Part shown: piece by piece, positions 53,666 through 64,000 of the stretch
How the letters are laid out: every line of letters starts with the position of its first letter
Position numbering within the stretch: the stretch's first letter is position 1
Source: Achatina immaculata
Lineage: Eukaryota > Mollusca > Gastropoda > Stylommatophora > Achatinidae
Direction of reading: 5' to 3'
DNA length: 64,000 nt
Assembly (NCBI GenBank): GCA_009760885.1
Contig: CM019703.1
Coordinates: forward strand, 7,390,459 to 7,454,458
Translations under genes and position numbers: made by a program
Notes under the pieces: generated by a model
Told to the model about the DNA's origin: nothing
Databases searched by the model: none
The model's input: the letters and a program-made list of their open reading frames with translations, nothing else

Positions 53666-55469
53666 CAAATGAACAAGGGCCAGTTAAAAAAAAAGACTAA
53701 CAACAAATCAAAGAAGGTAACTATTGAAAAAAAATTATGCAGACACTCCAGGGTTAGTTAGTCTTTTCGTATATTTTCTATGCTTATATTCCTCGTTTTG
53801 TGGTTACTTTTGGACTCACTTTCGTCTGTACTGAAACTTCCGCTCCCGCGCTGTGCTAACGATCGCTAGACGGTCAAGACCCTAATTTTGTTTCTCTGTA
53901 ACAGTTAACTTAGGGCTGCTGGAGATAACGTGTACAAAGTTCCAAGAAGATGGATATTTCTCCAGGTCTGGCTTGATATTTGCTGAAACGACAACGCAGT
54001 GTCAGGGAAAGAAAAGAAGTTCCCTAAAATGAAATAAAATAAGGGATAAAACATACGTGATAAATAAAAATACATGTGATAAGATGATGCTATATCAATC
54101 TGCAAGTTTGCAGAAGTAGAACCAAAGTAGAACGGTCACACATGTTAAACCATTATAAACGTGATTAAAAAGAAGTACAGCATGACAACTTTTGTGATCT
54201 CATACCGCGCATTGGATACTTTTCTTTCTGCTCAGAGCTTCTTACTCTTTGAGGACGAGTGAAAAGTAATTGCACAATCACTGGATGTAGTCCTTGAAGG
54301 ATATATGAAGACTTCGTAACTCACCCTTGAGTTTTTTCACATTCAGCATTTGTCAAAGGTTATCTCCCCTGATTCGCGGTTACTTTTGTTGTTGTTGTTG
54401 CTCCTTTATTATTTCAGGCACAAATTTTTGCCTGGGGTATATCTGAGCGCCAAATTTAAACAGTACAGATAAAAAAATAATGTAAGAAGAGGGAAAATGG
54501 AATAAGATATTGGAATAAGAAGGAAACTAATGGAAGAAGGGGGAATAAGGAGGGAAAAGATCAACAGACAACTAAATGGGAAATAAGTCTTTTGTCACCG
54601 GCAGAGGTGGTAATCAAGATGGAGGAATCCATAATCCAAACTTTCGACTCCGATTCCTCTTTTTTTTTTTTCCCCCGCTGCCATATTCCGAACTTCTTTA
54701 TAAATGGTACATTGGTATCGATCCCCCAAATCGTCGACAACTCCGACTCCACGATTTCGGCTACGACTCCATAGACGTGTCTCTTTTACCTGCACTGACA
54801 GTGAATACTTCCGGCAGGCAAAAATATATTCAAATAAGCAAAGTACCTGGATTATCTGAGCGAGTAAATCTCCCAGTTTCATCTGTCTTCTAACGCCTTC
54901 CCTCTTTCTCCCCCTTCTCTGTTCCCAAACAAGTGTTCCCACTTCTTGAGAATATCTCGACGGGGCGTAGACACCCTAGTTTACAGTACTACTTGTTCAA
55001 CAAGTCACAGTCAGGCAGACCTGATACTTTACACCTGTGGTAGCAGATAAAACGACCACCTGCCGTTCTAGTGAGCGATAAATGAGATACACATACCACT
55101 TACACTGCCTTAAGCTGTACCTGATCCGCAACGGTTTTCTACTACTTTCCTTAAACATGTCTAAATCGAGAGCCGTAGAAGAATAATGACTTTCTATATC
55201 TCATGAGGTTTCTCACGCCATGTTCTTGTATACGATCTCTTGAAATAAATTACTATGGCAAACCGTACTTCCACCTTTCTTTATCTGCTTGTCTCTATCT
55301 TCCGTTTTTCACTCTGTCACTTGTCTCTTGCCATATTTCTTTTCTTCATTCCCTATTATTTATTTTCGCTGTAAATTGTACCACCGTGATAAAATATACA
55401 TATTTCTGTTTTTATGAGAGTTTTCTCTGTCTTTGAGAGGTAAAGCGATTCTGGGGCAAGTAGATAAAT
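53666..55469. other. Unassigned DNA
   Basis: 54560-54780 shares ACTCC/TTTATAAATGG words with the 13.2-kb minisatellite. ORFs of about 115 codons on both strands overlap this repeat and are not called. Confidence 0.45.
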
Positions 55470-56022
55470 ATACCAGGATGGTAACACCAGAAAGGAAGTT
55501 AGAATTAGAATTGCAAAAGCAGCATCGATCTTCAAGAATCTTGAGAACATATGGAATTCAAAAGTTATAAGCACAAAAACTAAGTTAAGACTAGTCAGTT
55601 CATCCTCATTTATGCATGTGAAAGCTGGAAAACAACTAAAGAAATAGACAAGAAATTAGACTCTTTTGAAAACAAATGCCTAAGGAAAATACTCGGCATC
55701 AAGTGGAACGAATTCAAGAACAATGCAGGTATAAGACAGATGACTGAACAACAACCAGTCTCATGGGTGATCAGGAAAAAGAGACAGACATATGTTGGTC
55801 ACGTGACGAGAGAAACGATTAGAGAATCCCAAAAACAAGCTATCAAGTGGAACACACCAGGCCGAAGAAACTCTAAAGAGAACATTGTTAAAAGAGGCCA
55901 AATTAATAGGCATAAAATCACTTGATGGGGTTGAAAAGCTCCCCGAAAACAGGAAAAATTGGCGAACTACCTTACGAGCCCTGTGTGACGTTCAGCGGCA
56001 CGGAAAGGACGTAAGATGTAAT
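55470..56022 (+). pseudogene. LINE-A, truncated
   Basis: Starts YQDGNTRKEVRI-like, then IAKAASIFKNLENIWNSKVI, ACESWKTTKEIDKKLDSFEN, RKILGIKWNEFKNNAGIRQM, ending CGGCACGGAAAGGACGTAAG. Frameshifts present, including a deletion in the GRPRE segment. Confidence 0.87.
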
Positions 56023-56261
56023 ATATGAAGATATTAGCTGCTGTTTGGAAGTTACTGGACGTCATTTTTTTACAGAGAAGCTTAGCTTTCGGGTGTTCTG
56101 TCCACATTTGACTGATACAACAGAATGGTTCCAAAACTACTTCAGGGTTCCCTATCCCCCTCAAACAGCTTTCTGATGTCCCTCACCACCCACGCCCTGG
56201 ATCTTGGATCTTTCCATCGTCCAAGGAGACGGGGGAGGGGAAGACAACCACTGACCTAAGA

Positions 56262-56263
56262 CA

Positions 56264-56299
<36 letters not shown>
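56262..56299. repeat. (TC)n microsatellite at the LINE-D tail
   Basis: CTCTCT run of about 37 bp exactly at the 3' end of LINE-D (reverse strand GAGAGA). Confidence 0.95.
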
Positions 56300-56302
<3 letters not shown>

Positions 56303-56765
56303 CCTAAAGTGCTCAGGGCACATGGGGCTTCCGCAAGGGTTTTCCACAAATGCCTGTCCTTTGCCTTTTTTCTGCTCTTGCCCAGGTGAGCCATCTATTG
56401 GTTAACATACTCTCTGTTGTTCTTCTCCATGTTCTCTTTTGTTCTACCCTTACTTCTGTTCTCCTGTGGTGTCCATCTTAGTTCTATTTTTGGTAGTGAG
56501 TTGTCAGTCATTCGGAGCACATGTCCCAACCATCGCCAGCGTCTTTCCTCACTAATTGCTGTCAGAGGCTTCATCTGTATTTCTGCCAACAAGATGTTTA
56601 TTTCTTATGGTGACATATATACAATTTATAGTAACAGCAAATTATGTTTATGTTTCAAGATCTCGTATGTTGTCTCTGCTGTCCTCAGTTTTAGCCCTTC
56701 TATTTACCAGTATGCTCAGAATGAACACGCAGTAATCACGCTGAATGATATACCGGTCAACAATC
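56300..56765 (-). pseudogene. LINE-D 3' end, reverse
   Basis: Reverse strand encodes ISEERRWRWLGHVLRMTDNS, LPKIELRWTPQENRSKGRTK, then after one stop MAHLGKSRKKAKDRHLWKTL and AEAPCALSTLG. The 'RRWRWLGHVLRM...W.P...R..GR.....A.DR..W..L..A.CA' pattern is a common C-terminus of RTE/CR1-type LINEs. Degenerate further 5'. Confidence 0.8.
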
Positions 56766-57010
56766 TATAGCTTATAACTTGGCCTCAGGGTTGGTCAACC
56801 ATAGCTTACGAGTTACCCTATGGAGCCTCCCAATAATGCCCCAGGTTACAGGCTACAGTATACTTGAGTGAATAATGACAGGAAGGCAAACCTCGGTCTT
56901 AACAATAAGCCATGCCGAAGATGGATGCGCCGATCAGAGTAGCCCAGATATCACAGCCAAGATGCAAACTCTAACACATTGCACCCAGTGCCATTTAGAA
57001 AGTGAACAAG
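56766..57010 (+). repeat. Weak fragment of the VNTR-bearing repeat
   Basis: CTATAGCTTATAACTTGGCC and CCTCAGGGTTGGTCAACCAT resemble the 34-bp unit; the rest is unassigned. Confidence 0.4.
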
Positions 57011-57011
57011 T

Positions 57012-57213
57012 GGTAGTAGAATTAGTAGTAGTCGTAGTAGTAGTATAGTAGTAGTAGTAGTAGTAGTAGTGTTATTGATGTAGCAATAGTATTAGTAGTA
57101 CTAGTAATAGTAGCAGTAGTAGTAGTAGTAGTAGTGGCTGTTGTAGTAGTAGAAAAAAGAAGAAATAGTAGTAGTAGTATTAGTAGTAGTAGTACTAGTA
57201 GTAGTAGTATTAC

Positions 57214-57246
<33 letters not shown>

Positions 57247-57370
57247 CAGTAGTAGTAGTAGTAGTGGTAGTAGCAGTAGTAGTAGAAAAAGGAGTAGTAG
57301 TAGTAGTAAAATGAAGGAGAGAAAAAGTAGTAGTAGTAGTAGTAACAGTAGTAGTAGTAGTAGTAGAAAA
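57012..57370. repeat. (TAG)n / AGT trinucleotide array
   Basis: TAGTAGTAG with sporadic changes over about 350 bp. Ser-, Thr/Tyr- and Leu-rich frames are artefacts. Confidence 0.97.
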
Positions 57371-58230
57371 GAAGAAGACATCATAATATTTGTGAGTTCC
57401 CCTGTAAGCAGATACATTTAAACTGAAAAGAAAAAATAAAAAACAAATCTTGTTTGTCCTTTTTGCTGAAAACCCATACAATGCAGGAGAACTTGAAGAC
57501 CACACACGCCATGATCTCTTCCCCATTAATCTCTCCCCCCACTAATCTCGCCGCAGACCTCTAATACCCCGTGAAGGTAAACCACAAGTAAACTTTCACA
57601 AACAGCCCATTTTTTTTTTCTTCCTTCCCTGAAGTTGTCCGCTCGTTCAGCATCAAACACGTCAATCAAGCTATGGACTCCTGTCGGCCCTTCATCCTAT
57701 GATAACCCCCTGTTCCGGAACTTTACGGCCAAAAAAAAAAAAAAAACGAGCGGTGATTTGTGGTCCCGGCCTGTGATTATTGTGTTCATCTGTCATGCGA
57801 TTTCTCGCGAGATCTTAATTCCCGCTATCTCCCATTCTCCTTACGCTCGTTATCAAAAACCGATGGTGATAATTTTAGAAACGGCTCAGAGGTTTCCAGT
57901 CTTGACCACATAAAACGGAGTGTGGAGTGGCTACGTTTTCCCTGATAATATTTCTAAACTACGGTGGAGAAAATATAGCTTTGTTATTTCATGGAAATAA
58001 AGGAAATAAAGAAGTAACCCAGCAACAGAAATTGAAAACGGAAATAGTAAAATGTTTTGATAATCCGACATCTAAGGGGGATTAATAATGTTTTTAAAGG
58101 CGTAATAACATTGAGAAAAATATGGTTGCTCTTCCTATACGCTACCCCCTCTCTCCCCACAACACTCGACCGACTCCCACCCAGCCCCTCCCCCCCCAAA
58201 AAAAAAGATTAAAATATACCAATTGTAATC
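57371..58230. other. Unassigned DNA
   Basis: A CTTCCTTCCCTGAAG acceptor-like site near 57633 precedes an open frame (SARSASNTSIKLWTPVGPS...) without a donor; not called as an exon. Confidence 0.4.
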
Positions 58231-58352
58231 AAATCACTACTGTCGGCAGGGAAACAAATGTTTTCCCTGTTAGTTAATCCAGTAGAAGCCGCAGCCGAAT
58301 AAAAGAACAATAAACGTATAGTATAGAAAATTTTAACCAGTTATGGCTTGTG
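58231..58352 (+). repeat. Left arm of a 121-bp target-site duplication (in repeat R1)
   Basis: Runs from AAATCACTACTGTCGGCAGG to AGTTATGGCTTGTG and recurs at 58752-58872 with about 10% differences. Confidence 0.88.
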
Positions 58353-58751
58353 AAAACAAAGACTCTTTTGAAAACAAATGCTTTAGGAAAATACTCGGCA
58401 TCAAGTGGAACGAATTCAAGAACAATGCAGAGATAAGACAGATGACTGAACAACAACTAGTCTCATGGGTGATCAGGAAAAGGAGATGGACATATGTTGG
58501 TCACTTGATGAGAAGAAATGATCAGAGAATCCCAAAACAAGCTATCAAGTGGAACACAACAGGCCGAAGAAAAAGAGGCAGACCGCGTGAAACTCTGAAG
58601 AGGACATTGTTAAGAGAGGCCAAATTAACAGGCATAAAATCCTTTGATGAGGTTGAAAGACTCGCCGGAGACAGGAAAAATTGACGAACTACTTTGCGAG
58701 CCCTATGTGACGTCTAACGGCACGGGAAGGATATAAGAAGATATACGAATA
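58353..58751 (+). pseudogene. LINE-A, 5'-truncated insertion (399 bp)
   Basis: Encodes FENKCFRKILGIKWNEFKNN, AEIRQMTEQQLVSWVIRKRR, WTYVGHLMRRNDQRIPKQAI, KWNTTGRRKRGRPRETLKRT and FDEVERLAGDRKN before a TGA at 58682. The best-preserved LINE-A 3' end in the window. Tail GGGAAGGATATAAGAAGATA. Confidence 0.92.
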
Positions 58752-58872
58752 AAATCACTACTGTCGGCAGGGAAACAAATGTTTTCCCCGTTAGTTTATC
58801 CTGTAGAGGCCGCAGCCGAATAGAACAACAATAAATGTATAGAATAGAAATATTAACCAGTTATGGCTTGTG
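58752..58872 (+). repeat. Right arm of the 121-bp target-site duplication
   Basis: Repeats 58231-58352 and continues into the rest of R1 (GTATGTGGGCAAGTGC), which matches 17.55-17.64 kb. Confidence 0.88.
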
Positions 58873-59594
58873 GTATGTGGGCAAGTGCAAGAGTTGGCTT
58901 TCTTCCCCTTTCTTATGTAGAACTAAAAACGACTTTATAACCAACCTGTCTTGGACAAAAGAACTAGAACATGTAGCTGCCTTCCAGGATTCCTCGAGAG
59001 GTGGCTACGAGGGATTTTTCAGTCACAATATCTGGCGGAACTCATGCAGATCCGTTGGGTTGGGAAATCCCAATTCAAGTGTAGGATGAGATGCAGAAAA
59101 ACACGCGGAGCTCAGGTGCCACAACAGCATGACACGACTACGGTTTTCTTTAAATCTTTAATACGAAGAACAAATTACTAACCGTGAGGGGGCAGTTCAC
59201 AGTTTAAAAAAAATAAACAGATAAATAAACCTATTGAAAGACAAAATAGTGGCGAAAGTTAAAATAAAAGTTTTATCCACACTGGTACCTTGTGCGGTCC
59301 CGTCCAGGTTAAGATTAACTGTATCAGTTTCTTTTCTTAGCAACCTGGGGACTCGCGAATCTCAAATTTGAAAGAAAGACATTGGTTGTTTGGGACCACC
59401 GCGAATGATAAGGCCACTGAGAAATAAAAACGATCCTTGTTTGTCCTTGAAGCGTGGCCTGGCATGCTTACGTGGTTTCGTGCCCTAGTTCCCCCCTCTC
59501 GGGTTTTCCTATTCCCGGAAGTGTTTACCATTTAAGCATCTGTTTTATAGTACCTAATATAGAATCAGATATTTATTTTTTAAACACTTTGCAG
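58873..59594. other. R1 continuation to about 59000, then unassigned
   Basis: AGAACTAAAAACGACTTTAT and ACATGTAGCT match R1 at 17.6 kb. Beyond 59000 nothing is recognised. Confidence 0.5.
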
Positions 59595-59785
59595 TGAAAG
59601 TCTATAAAGAAAAGTGGATCTTTACAAAGGAAGTGGATCTTTATAAAGAAAAGTGGATCTTTATGAAGAAAAGTGGATCTTTATGAAGAAAAGTGAATTT
59701 TTATAAAGAAAGTGGATCACTGTGTGGAAAACTAGATCTTTATAAAGAAAGTAGAACTTTATGAAGAAATGTGGTTCTCTATAAA
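59595..59785. repeat. ~20-bp degenerate minisatellite
   Basis: AAAGAAAAGTGGATCTTTAT repeated about nine times with variation. Confidence 0.9.
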
Positions 59786-60969
59786 TGCAAGCTCAACTCT
59801 TTCATCAGCCATCAGTTTCCTGTTGCATCTTTTTTTCTCCGGCCTTCTAATTATAACTGCAAGAAAGTGATGTTATTTCAAGTTCTTACGACAGATTCTT
59901 TAGAAGAAGAAGAAGAAGAAGAAGAAGAAGCAGGGTTTTGAAGAGTTCCATAACTAGCACTTGTTTCAACTCTTCACATTTTCTAAACGTATTCTCGACG
60001 TCAAATTCATGGAATTCAGCGCTGGAGAAGATATATTCAGTAGTTTTCGACCATTCATCTCAATTTGATACCTCGGGGGAGTAGGAAAAAGAGGACGAGG
60101 GGGGGGGCGAGAGGGGTATCTCGTTCATACATAAATTACATTACCCTGTTATTGCTTTTTGTGGTGGTAATTTCCATGCGCATTGACAAAAGTCTGGGTT
60201 GTAATGCGACAGAGAGACACTGAGCCGGATAGAAAAAAGCTTTTTTTTTTCCTCTTTTGTTATGCATAAAACAAAAGGAATCTTGTTCCATCCTCGCGCA
60301 GTTACCTCGAGATATTCATACGCCAATGCCCTTGTTTACCGCCCAGCGAGGAAATGTTATCGCCATTTATCAAGTACCTATCAAAGCGAACTATTTTCTA
60401 ATCAATCTTTGAGATCATCCAGCAACAAATGGACAAGCAAACACACTCTTCATGGAGGGGGAACTATAAAGCGTAAACGCCAAAGTTAGAACAGAAACCA
60501 AATATTTTACATACACAAATAGAACAAAAATCCATTTTACACAGAACGTATTCACATAAATGATTGGAAAAAAAGTCTTTAAATTTAAAGCACATCTGCT
60601 CTAGATTAGCCTTGTTACAGAAATTAATTCCTCTCTTTCAATACAGAAAATGTCAGGCTAGTAAACCGTGCAGAAGTCCATTTTGTTAAACGTGTAATGA
60701 AAGTATACCTGGCATTCGGCCGTCGCTATTATTAACTATTAGACTATTATGTTAAAAATTCTGTTTGTAACACAAACAACTTTTTAACAAACACACCGGC
60801 CATCTTTTTTTTTTCCTGGAAAATAACACGATTAAGTTCAGTTAGCTTTGCTTCACCTTTACTTTTTAGATAATTCAAAAACTGCCGAAAGACAAAGAGA
60901 GCTGTATGCATGTTTGTACATACAAAATCTTGGAGTTGTGGAATGGGTTAAAAAAAAAGTTTAAAATTC
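59786..60969. other. Unassigned DNA
   Basis: (GAA)n at 59904-59930 and a G-run at about 60100. A 75-codon open frame (60262-60489) lacks support. Confidence 0.45.
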
Positions 60970-61115
60970 CTGTTCCCATGCCATTAAGACATATTGGGGA
61001 TAAGGTGTTAGGCCTGTATTCCCATGCCATTGAGACATATTGGGGATGAGGTGTTAGGCCCGTATTTCCACGACCTTCGGGACATGAAAGTGTGACGCGG
61101 TCAGTATCATGCCTG
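60970..61115 (-). mobile_element. SINE-2 3' fragment with an internal duplication
   Basis: CATTAAGACATATTGGGGAT and AAGGTGTTAGGCC occur twice (60982 and 61026), then ATGAAAGTGTGACGCGGTCA and TCATGCCTGG, as in the SINE-2 body at 7.3-7.4 kb. Confidence 0.7.
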
Positions 61116-61191
61116 GAAGCGGAATGGGACAATATTGATATTCGTTTGAAATAAGGAAGTAAGCAGTAAACAAACATATTTAAAAATCTAC

Positions 61192-61520
61192 AAGACGCTG
61201 CCCGTTCTGACAGTCAGCGACCCATATGCTGGCGTCAGGCTTGGAGAACCATAGCTGATCAAGACCCTGTCCCTCCTCTCCGTTGGTAGCCTCATTAACA
61301 GGCCTAGCCTATCTATCTAGGCAGGGATAGATATAGTACCCATGGTGGTGGAGTCTGTTAAAGAGGTACTGCATAACCCCTTGCTTTTTTTTGGGCTCAG
61401 TTCAGGGTCTGAAAACAAAATGGCTGCCATAACCCACTTCCAGGACGAGACGATGCAGCGCCTCAAAAGCTTCACAGCATCTACTGTAAAGAACACCAGC
61501 TCGCAGTTCTAAGGAGACAG
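61192..61520 (+). mobile_element. Dispersed VNTR-bearing repeat, copy 6, unexpanded
   Basis: Left part AAGACGCTGCCCGTTCTGAC, one or two 34-bp-type units, then TCAAGACCCTGTCCCTCCTC, CCATGGTGGTGGAGTCTG, CTCAAAAGCTTCACAGCATC. This copy shows the element without array expansion and without a GAA run. Confidence 0.8.
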
Positions 61521-61799
61521 AAGACAGAACAAGACAACAAGACACACATTTAAGCTCTTAGAGTAAATTTAACTCTGAAGTTATTTTTTTTTATTTTAAC
61601 ACTTCCGGCCAGGAGAAGACAAAAAAATAAAGAGCAGCAGCAGGGATAGAAACCCCCCCCCCCCCCCACCACCACCACTTACGTGATACCGCTGTCTCCG
61701 CGTCCACTCCTGTCTCTAAACGACCTTCACACGCTGCAAATCTCGTGAAATGAAATCAGTGTCTTAACAACCACATATCCACGTTTTAGTGATGACTGC
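61521..61799. other. Unassigned DNA
   Basis: 16-C run near 61653; no gene recognised. Confidence 0.4.
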
Positions 61800-62204
61800 T
61801 CACACTGTCCGAATTCGACATTGTCTCTCATTCTTCTTCTTTGTACGCACACTGGCGATGACACGTGGTACCCTCTTTGGCTGGGTACCTCCGACTTCAG
61901 CACCTTTCCTTGCTAGGGCAGACTGTGGTCTTGCTCGGACTGCCATGAAGACAGTGGTGTAGGCTGGCCTCTGGTGGCTGTACTTAAGCACCTTCTCCAC
62001 GTCAGATCCAGCATGCAACTCTGGCTGGCCTGACGGTTTTGAGACAGTTCTACAGAGACACTCCGACTTTGAGATGAAGAATCTGATGAGCGCCTCAACA
62101 ATATCCATTCCCCGCCACCTGTAGTCTGCTGGCTCTGTTTTGTTTACATCATTCTGATAGCCATTGTTATAAAGACCCATAGGCTGATCGCGTCCTGGAT
62201 TCAT
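61800..62204 (-). CDS. Unrecognised 134-codon open frame
   Basis: Read from an ATG at 62204 (MNPGRDQPMGLYNNGYQ) to a stop at 61800. An in-frame TGA lies just upstream of the open region. The composition is mixed and not low-complexity, with a basic C-terminal third (GTQPKRVPRVIASVRTKKK). No signal peptide, membrane segment or known motif is seen. It is not within any repeat found here and is longer than other non-repeat frames in the window. The start context is weak, with C at -3. It could be an exon, a small intronless gene or chance; function unknown. Confidence 0.3.
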   Translation of the reverse strand: MNPGRDQPMGLYNNGYQNDVNKTEPADYRWRGMDIVEALIRFFISKSECLCRTVSKPSGQPELHAGSDVEKVLKYSHQRPAYTTVFMAVRARPQSALARKGAEVGGTQPKRVPRVIASVRTKKKNERQCRIRTV

Positions 62205-62955
62205 TGGTCTCACACCAGATTTTCCTCATCCCTGCCAGCAGTCTCAATGTCCCCATCCATCCACCAACCTGACATTACATTTTACAAAAATGACAGTTAC
62301 AATTAGTGTTGATTGCTACAGGTTTCTGGGCTACAGAAGTAGGTCAGAGTTTTTAAGCAAACAAATCTATGTTCCTTGTCTCACAAAGACTATGTTAAGA
62401 TGAGTGTGTGTTCTTAACACAGTTGTTCCCAGGAGAAATTGTCTCCCATTTGTTTTTATATTGTCAGTGATCTCCCTTGTATATTATACTGTCGTGTTCT
62501 AAGCACTCAGTCCCGTCAAAGCCAAGCCTTTCTGCCTCCATTCACACTGAAAGAACACCTGACGACTCTGCTCCTGTGTCTGCAACACTACAGAACATTC
62601 CAACGGCCGTGAGAACCAGGAACATTTCTTAAAGGTCACCAAACACTTGATGATTTGTTTTCTTAACTACTGGGGACATCTTCTCCGTTTTTCACGTACT
62701 TTTCCTCCTGTGAGAACATAGTTTCCAAACTCTGGTTTTCTCGAGTGGTTTTAAGTTTTACCCCCCCCCCCCCCCTTTTATCGTTTCATTTATTTTGCTT
62801 GTTTTGTGCAAAAGCCGTCCCCTTTCCAACTACTCTTCTGGAAAACAAAGAGTAGACGGATCTCCTTAGCTGTGGCCAACCAGATTTTTGCAGCCATTAT
62901 GAATTTATATTTTTAGAACTACAATACTGCCTGTCAACAATGTCTAAGACACAGG
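62205..62955. other. Unassigned DNA
   Basis: 16-C run at 62761-62776; no gene recognised. Confidence 0.4.
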
Positions 62956-62959
62956 CCAC

Positions 62960-64000
62960 GCCCTTTTTATGTTAATAGTTAGAGTTTTGCATTCTTCACT
63001 GCTAGTTACATTCATTGATCATGAGAAGGCATTTGATAGTTTAAATCGTAAAATGCTATGGAAACTACCAGAACACTATGGTATCCCAGCCAAGATAACA
63101 AAGCTTATAAAGACCGTATATGAAGGAACATCTTGTAGAATCGTGCTTGGAGGAACTCTCACAGAAAGTTTTAAAGTGGAAACAGGCGTGCGGCAGGGAT
63201 GTTTGCTATCACCATTCCTAGTTTTTCTAGCAATTGATTGGATCATGAAAACTACCACACAAAGAAAAAACAATGGGTTACGCTGGACATTGTGGAACCA
63301 GTTGAAAGATCTTGACTTTGCAGATGATGTGGCACTTCTGGCATTCAGCCACACACAAATGGAAGAGAAACTGCAGATGTTAGTCAAGAATTCAGCTAAA
63401 CTGGGACTATATATTAAAAAAAGTAAGTAAAGTAAAGATAGTCCCATAGCATTTCAAATGCCGTAGGGGGTGAAGCGTTAGAGACCTCATTATGCTGGGT
63501 CATCAGCGTATGAGGTAGGGTGACCGGTTCCTTTCCTCGCTGCCTTTACTTCCCAGATTTTCTCTGGTACCCATTTTACGAGGCTGGGTCGACCTCAGGG
63601 CCGTATTGGTCGGAAAAAAAATCCCGCTCAGCTGGGGATTCGAACCCTCGACCATTTGGTTGCTAGACCACTAAGCTAGCCGGCCCCCGTTATATATTAA
63701 CAGACAAAAAAAAAGATAATGAAAAGTAATAGTGCAAGCAATAGCCTCATGGTAGTTGAGGGAGTGCCAGTTGAGGAAGTAGAGTATTTCACATATTTAG
63801 GCAGCATAGTGGATAAATATAAATGAAGGGAAAAGGATGTTAAAGCTAGAATAACCAAGGCCAGCATTTATCCAACTTAACAAAATATGGTCATCTAAGA
63901 ACATCAAAACAAGAACTAAACTTAGGCTTTTCAATACACATGTAAAGACTGTCCTAGTATATGGTTCAGAGACATGGGTTATGACCAAGACAATACAACA
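62960..64000 (+). pseudogene. LINE-E: RTE-like LINE, RT core, split by a SINE and cut by the window edge
   Basis: Frame 62969-63430: FIDHEKAFDSLNRKMLWKL (motif A), then VETGVRQGCLLSPFL (motif B), LKDLDFADDVALLAFSH (motif C, ADD box) and MLVKNSAKLGLYI. After the SINE (63418-63690) it continues KIMKSNSAS, VEEVEYFTYLGSIVD, then with shifts KASI, TKLRLFNTHVKTVLVYGSET. The domain order matches LINE-A but it is a different family. Its catalytic residues look intact in the visible part, yet it is 5'-truncated and interrupted. Confidence 0.88.
63418..63690 (-). mobile_element. SINE-1, tRNA-derived, complete, inserted in LINE-E
   Basis: On the reverse strand it starts GGGGGCCGGC; box A TAGCTTAGTGG and box B GGTTCGAATCC both fit the Pol III consensus exactly. 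Body with AAAATGGGTACCAGAGAAAA; the tail is (ACTTT)-like (TTTACTTTACTTAC). It is flanked by a perfect 10-bp target duplication TATATATTAA at 63408-63417 and 63691-63700. Confidence 0.92.

Noticed and set aside
57022..57526. Leu-, Thr- and Ser-rich ORFs
   Set aside because: Translation of a TAG/AGT trinucleotide array.
57633..57740. Acceptor-like site followed by an open frame ending in poly-Lys
   Set aside because: No donor; the frame ends in an A run; no recognised domain.
63630..63690. A tRNA gene on the reverse strand
   Set aside because: Boxes A and B are perfect, but the sequence continues into a SINE body shared with 15.9-16.2 kb, has target duplications, and lacks a closing acceptor stem.

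Overview
This is eukaryotic, intron/intergenic-type animal DNA, most likely from a lophotrochozoan and plausibly a mollusc. That placement is inferred from the mix of Tx1-, RTE-like, CR1-like and I/Ingi-like LINEs, tRNA-derived SINEs, mariner elements, and pearl-like repeats carrying internal tandem arrays. There is no operon structure, no dense coding and no rRNA or standard tRNA gene. The one convincing host coding segment is a 90-bp internal exon at 5262-5351 (+). It has a complete branch point, polypyrimidine tract, AG and GTAAGT set and encodes about 30 residues resembling a CSPG-type repeat of the FRAS1/FREM extracellular-matrix family. Much of the window may therefore be intron of a long FRAS1-like gene, but no second exon could be proved. 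A 131-codon-class reverse-strand ORF near 62 kb and a broken Pro-rich ORF near 35 kb are unrecognised candidates.

Layout. 0-5.2 kb: A-rich DNA, a 36-bp minisatellite, a TATC microsatellite, a dispersed repeat with a 34-bp array, and a 1.9-kb T-rich 31-33-bp minisatellite ending just before the exon. 5.4-11 kb: SINEs, a degenerate LINE and unassigned DNA. 11.2-12.9 kb: a nested pair of Tc1/mariner-superfamily transposons, with a 1300-bp mariner (28-bp TIRs, TA duplication, D34D residues kept, three stops and one frameshift) inside a 399-bp element. 13-25 kb: minisatellites, a second mariner remnant, and several 5'-truncated LINEs on both strands. 25.8-27.5 kb: about 41 copies of a 34-bp unit inside a dispersed repeat. 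27.5-34 kb: the most unusual region, a tandem duplication carrying tRNA-SINEs, U2-snRNA-derived SINEs and a Tx1-type LINE with a long intact reverse-transcriptase ORF. 34-64 kb: further LINE 3' ends, SINEs, and arrays of 29, 42, 51, 36, 40, 32, 55, 39 and 30 bp.

How the parts interact. Retrotransposons dominate. Tx1-type reverse transcriptase is the likely mobiliser of the poly(A)-tailed U2-derived SINEs, and the SINE is fused directly to the 5' end of the truncated LINE. tRNA-SINEs have inserted into older LINEs with visible target-site duplications. A LINE at 58.35 kb is flanked by an unusually long (about 121 bp) target-site duplication. Many microsatellites (GAA, ATCT, TGAA/GACT, GATG, TC) begin exactly at retrotransposon 3' ends. 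Almost all long ORFs here are artefacts of tandem arrays whose period is a multiple of three or which are stop-free in several frames.
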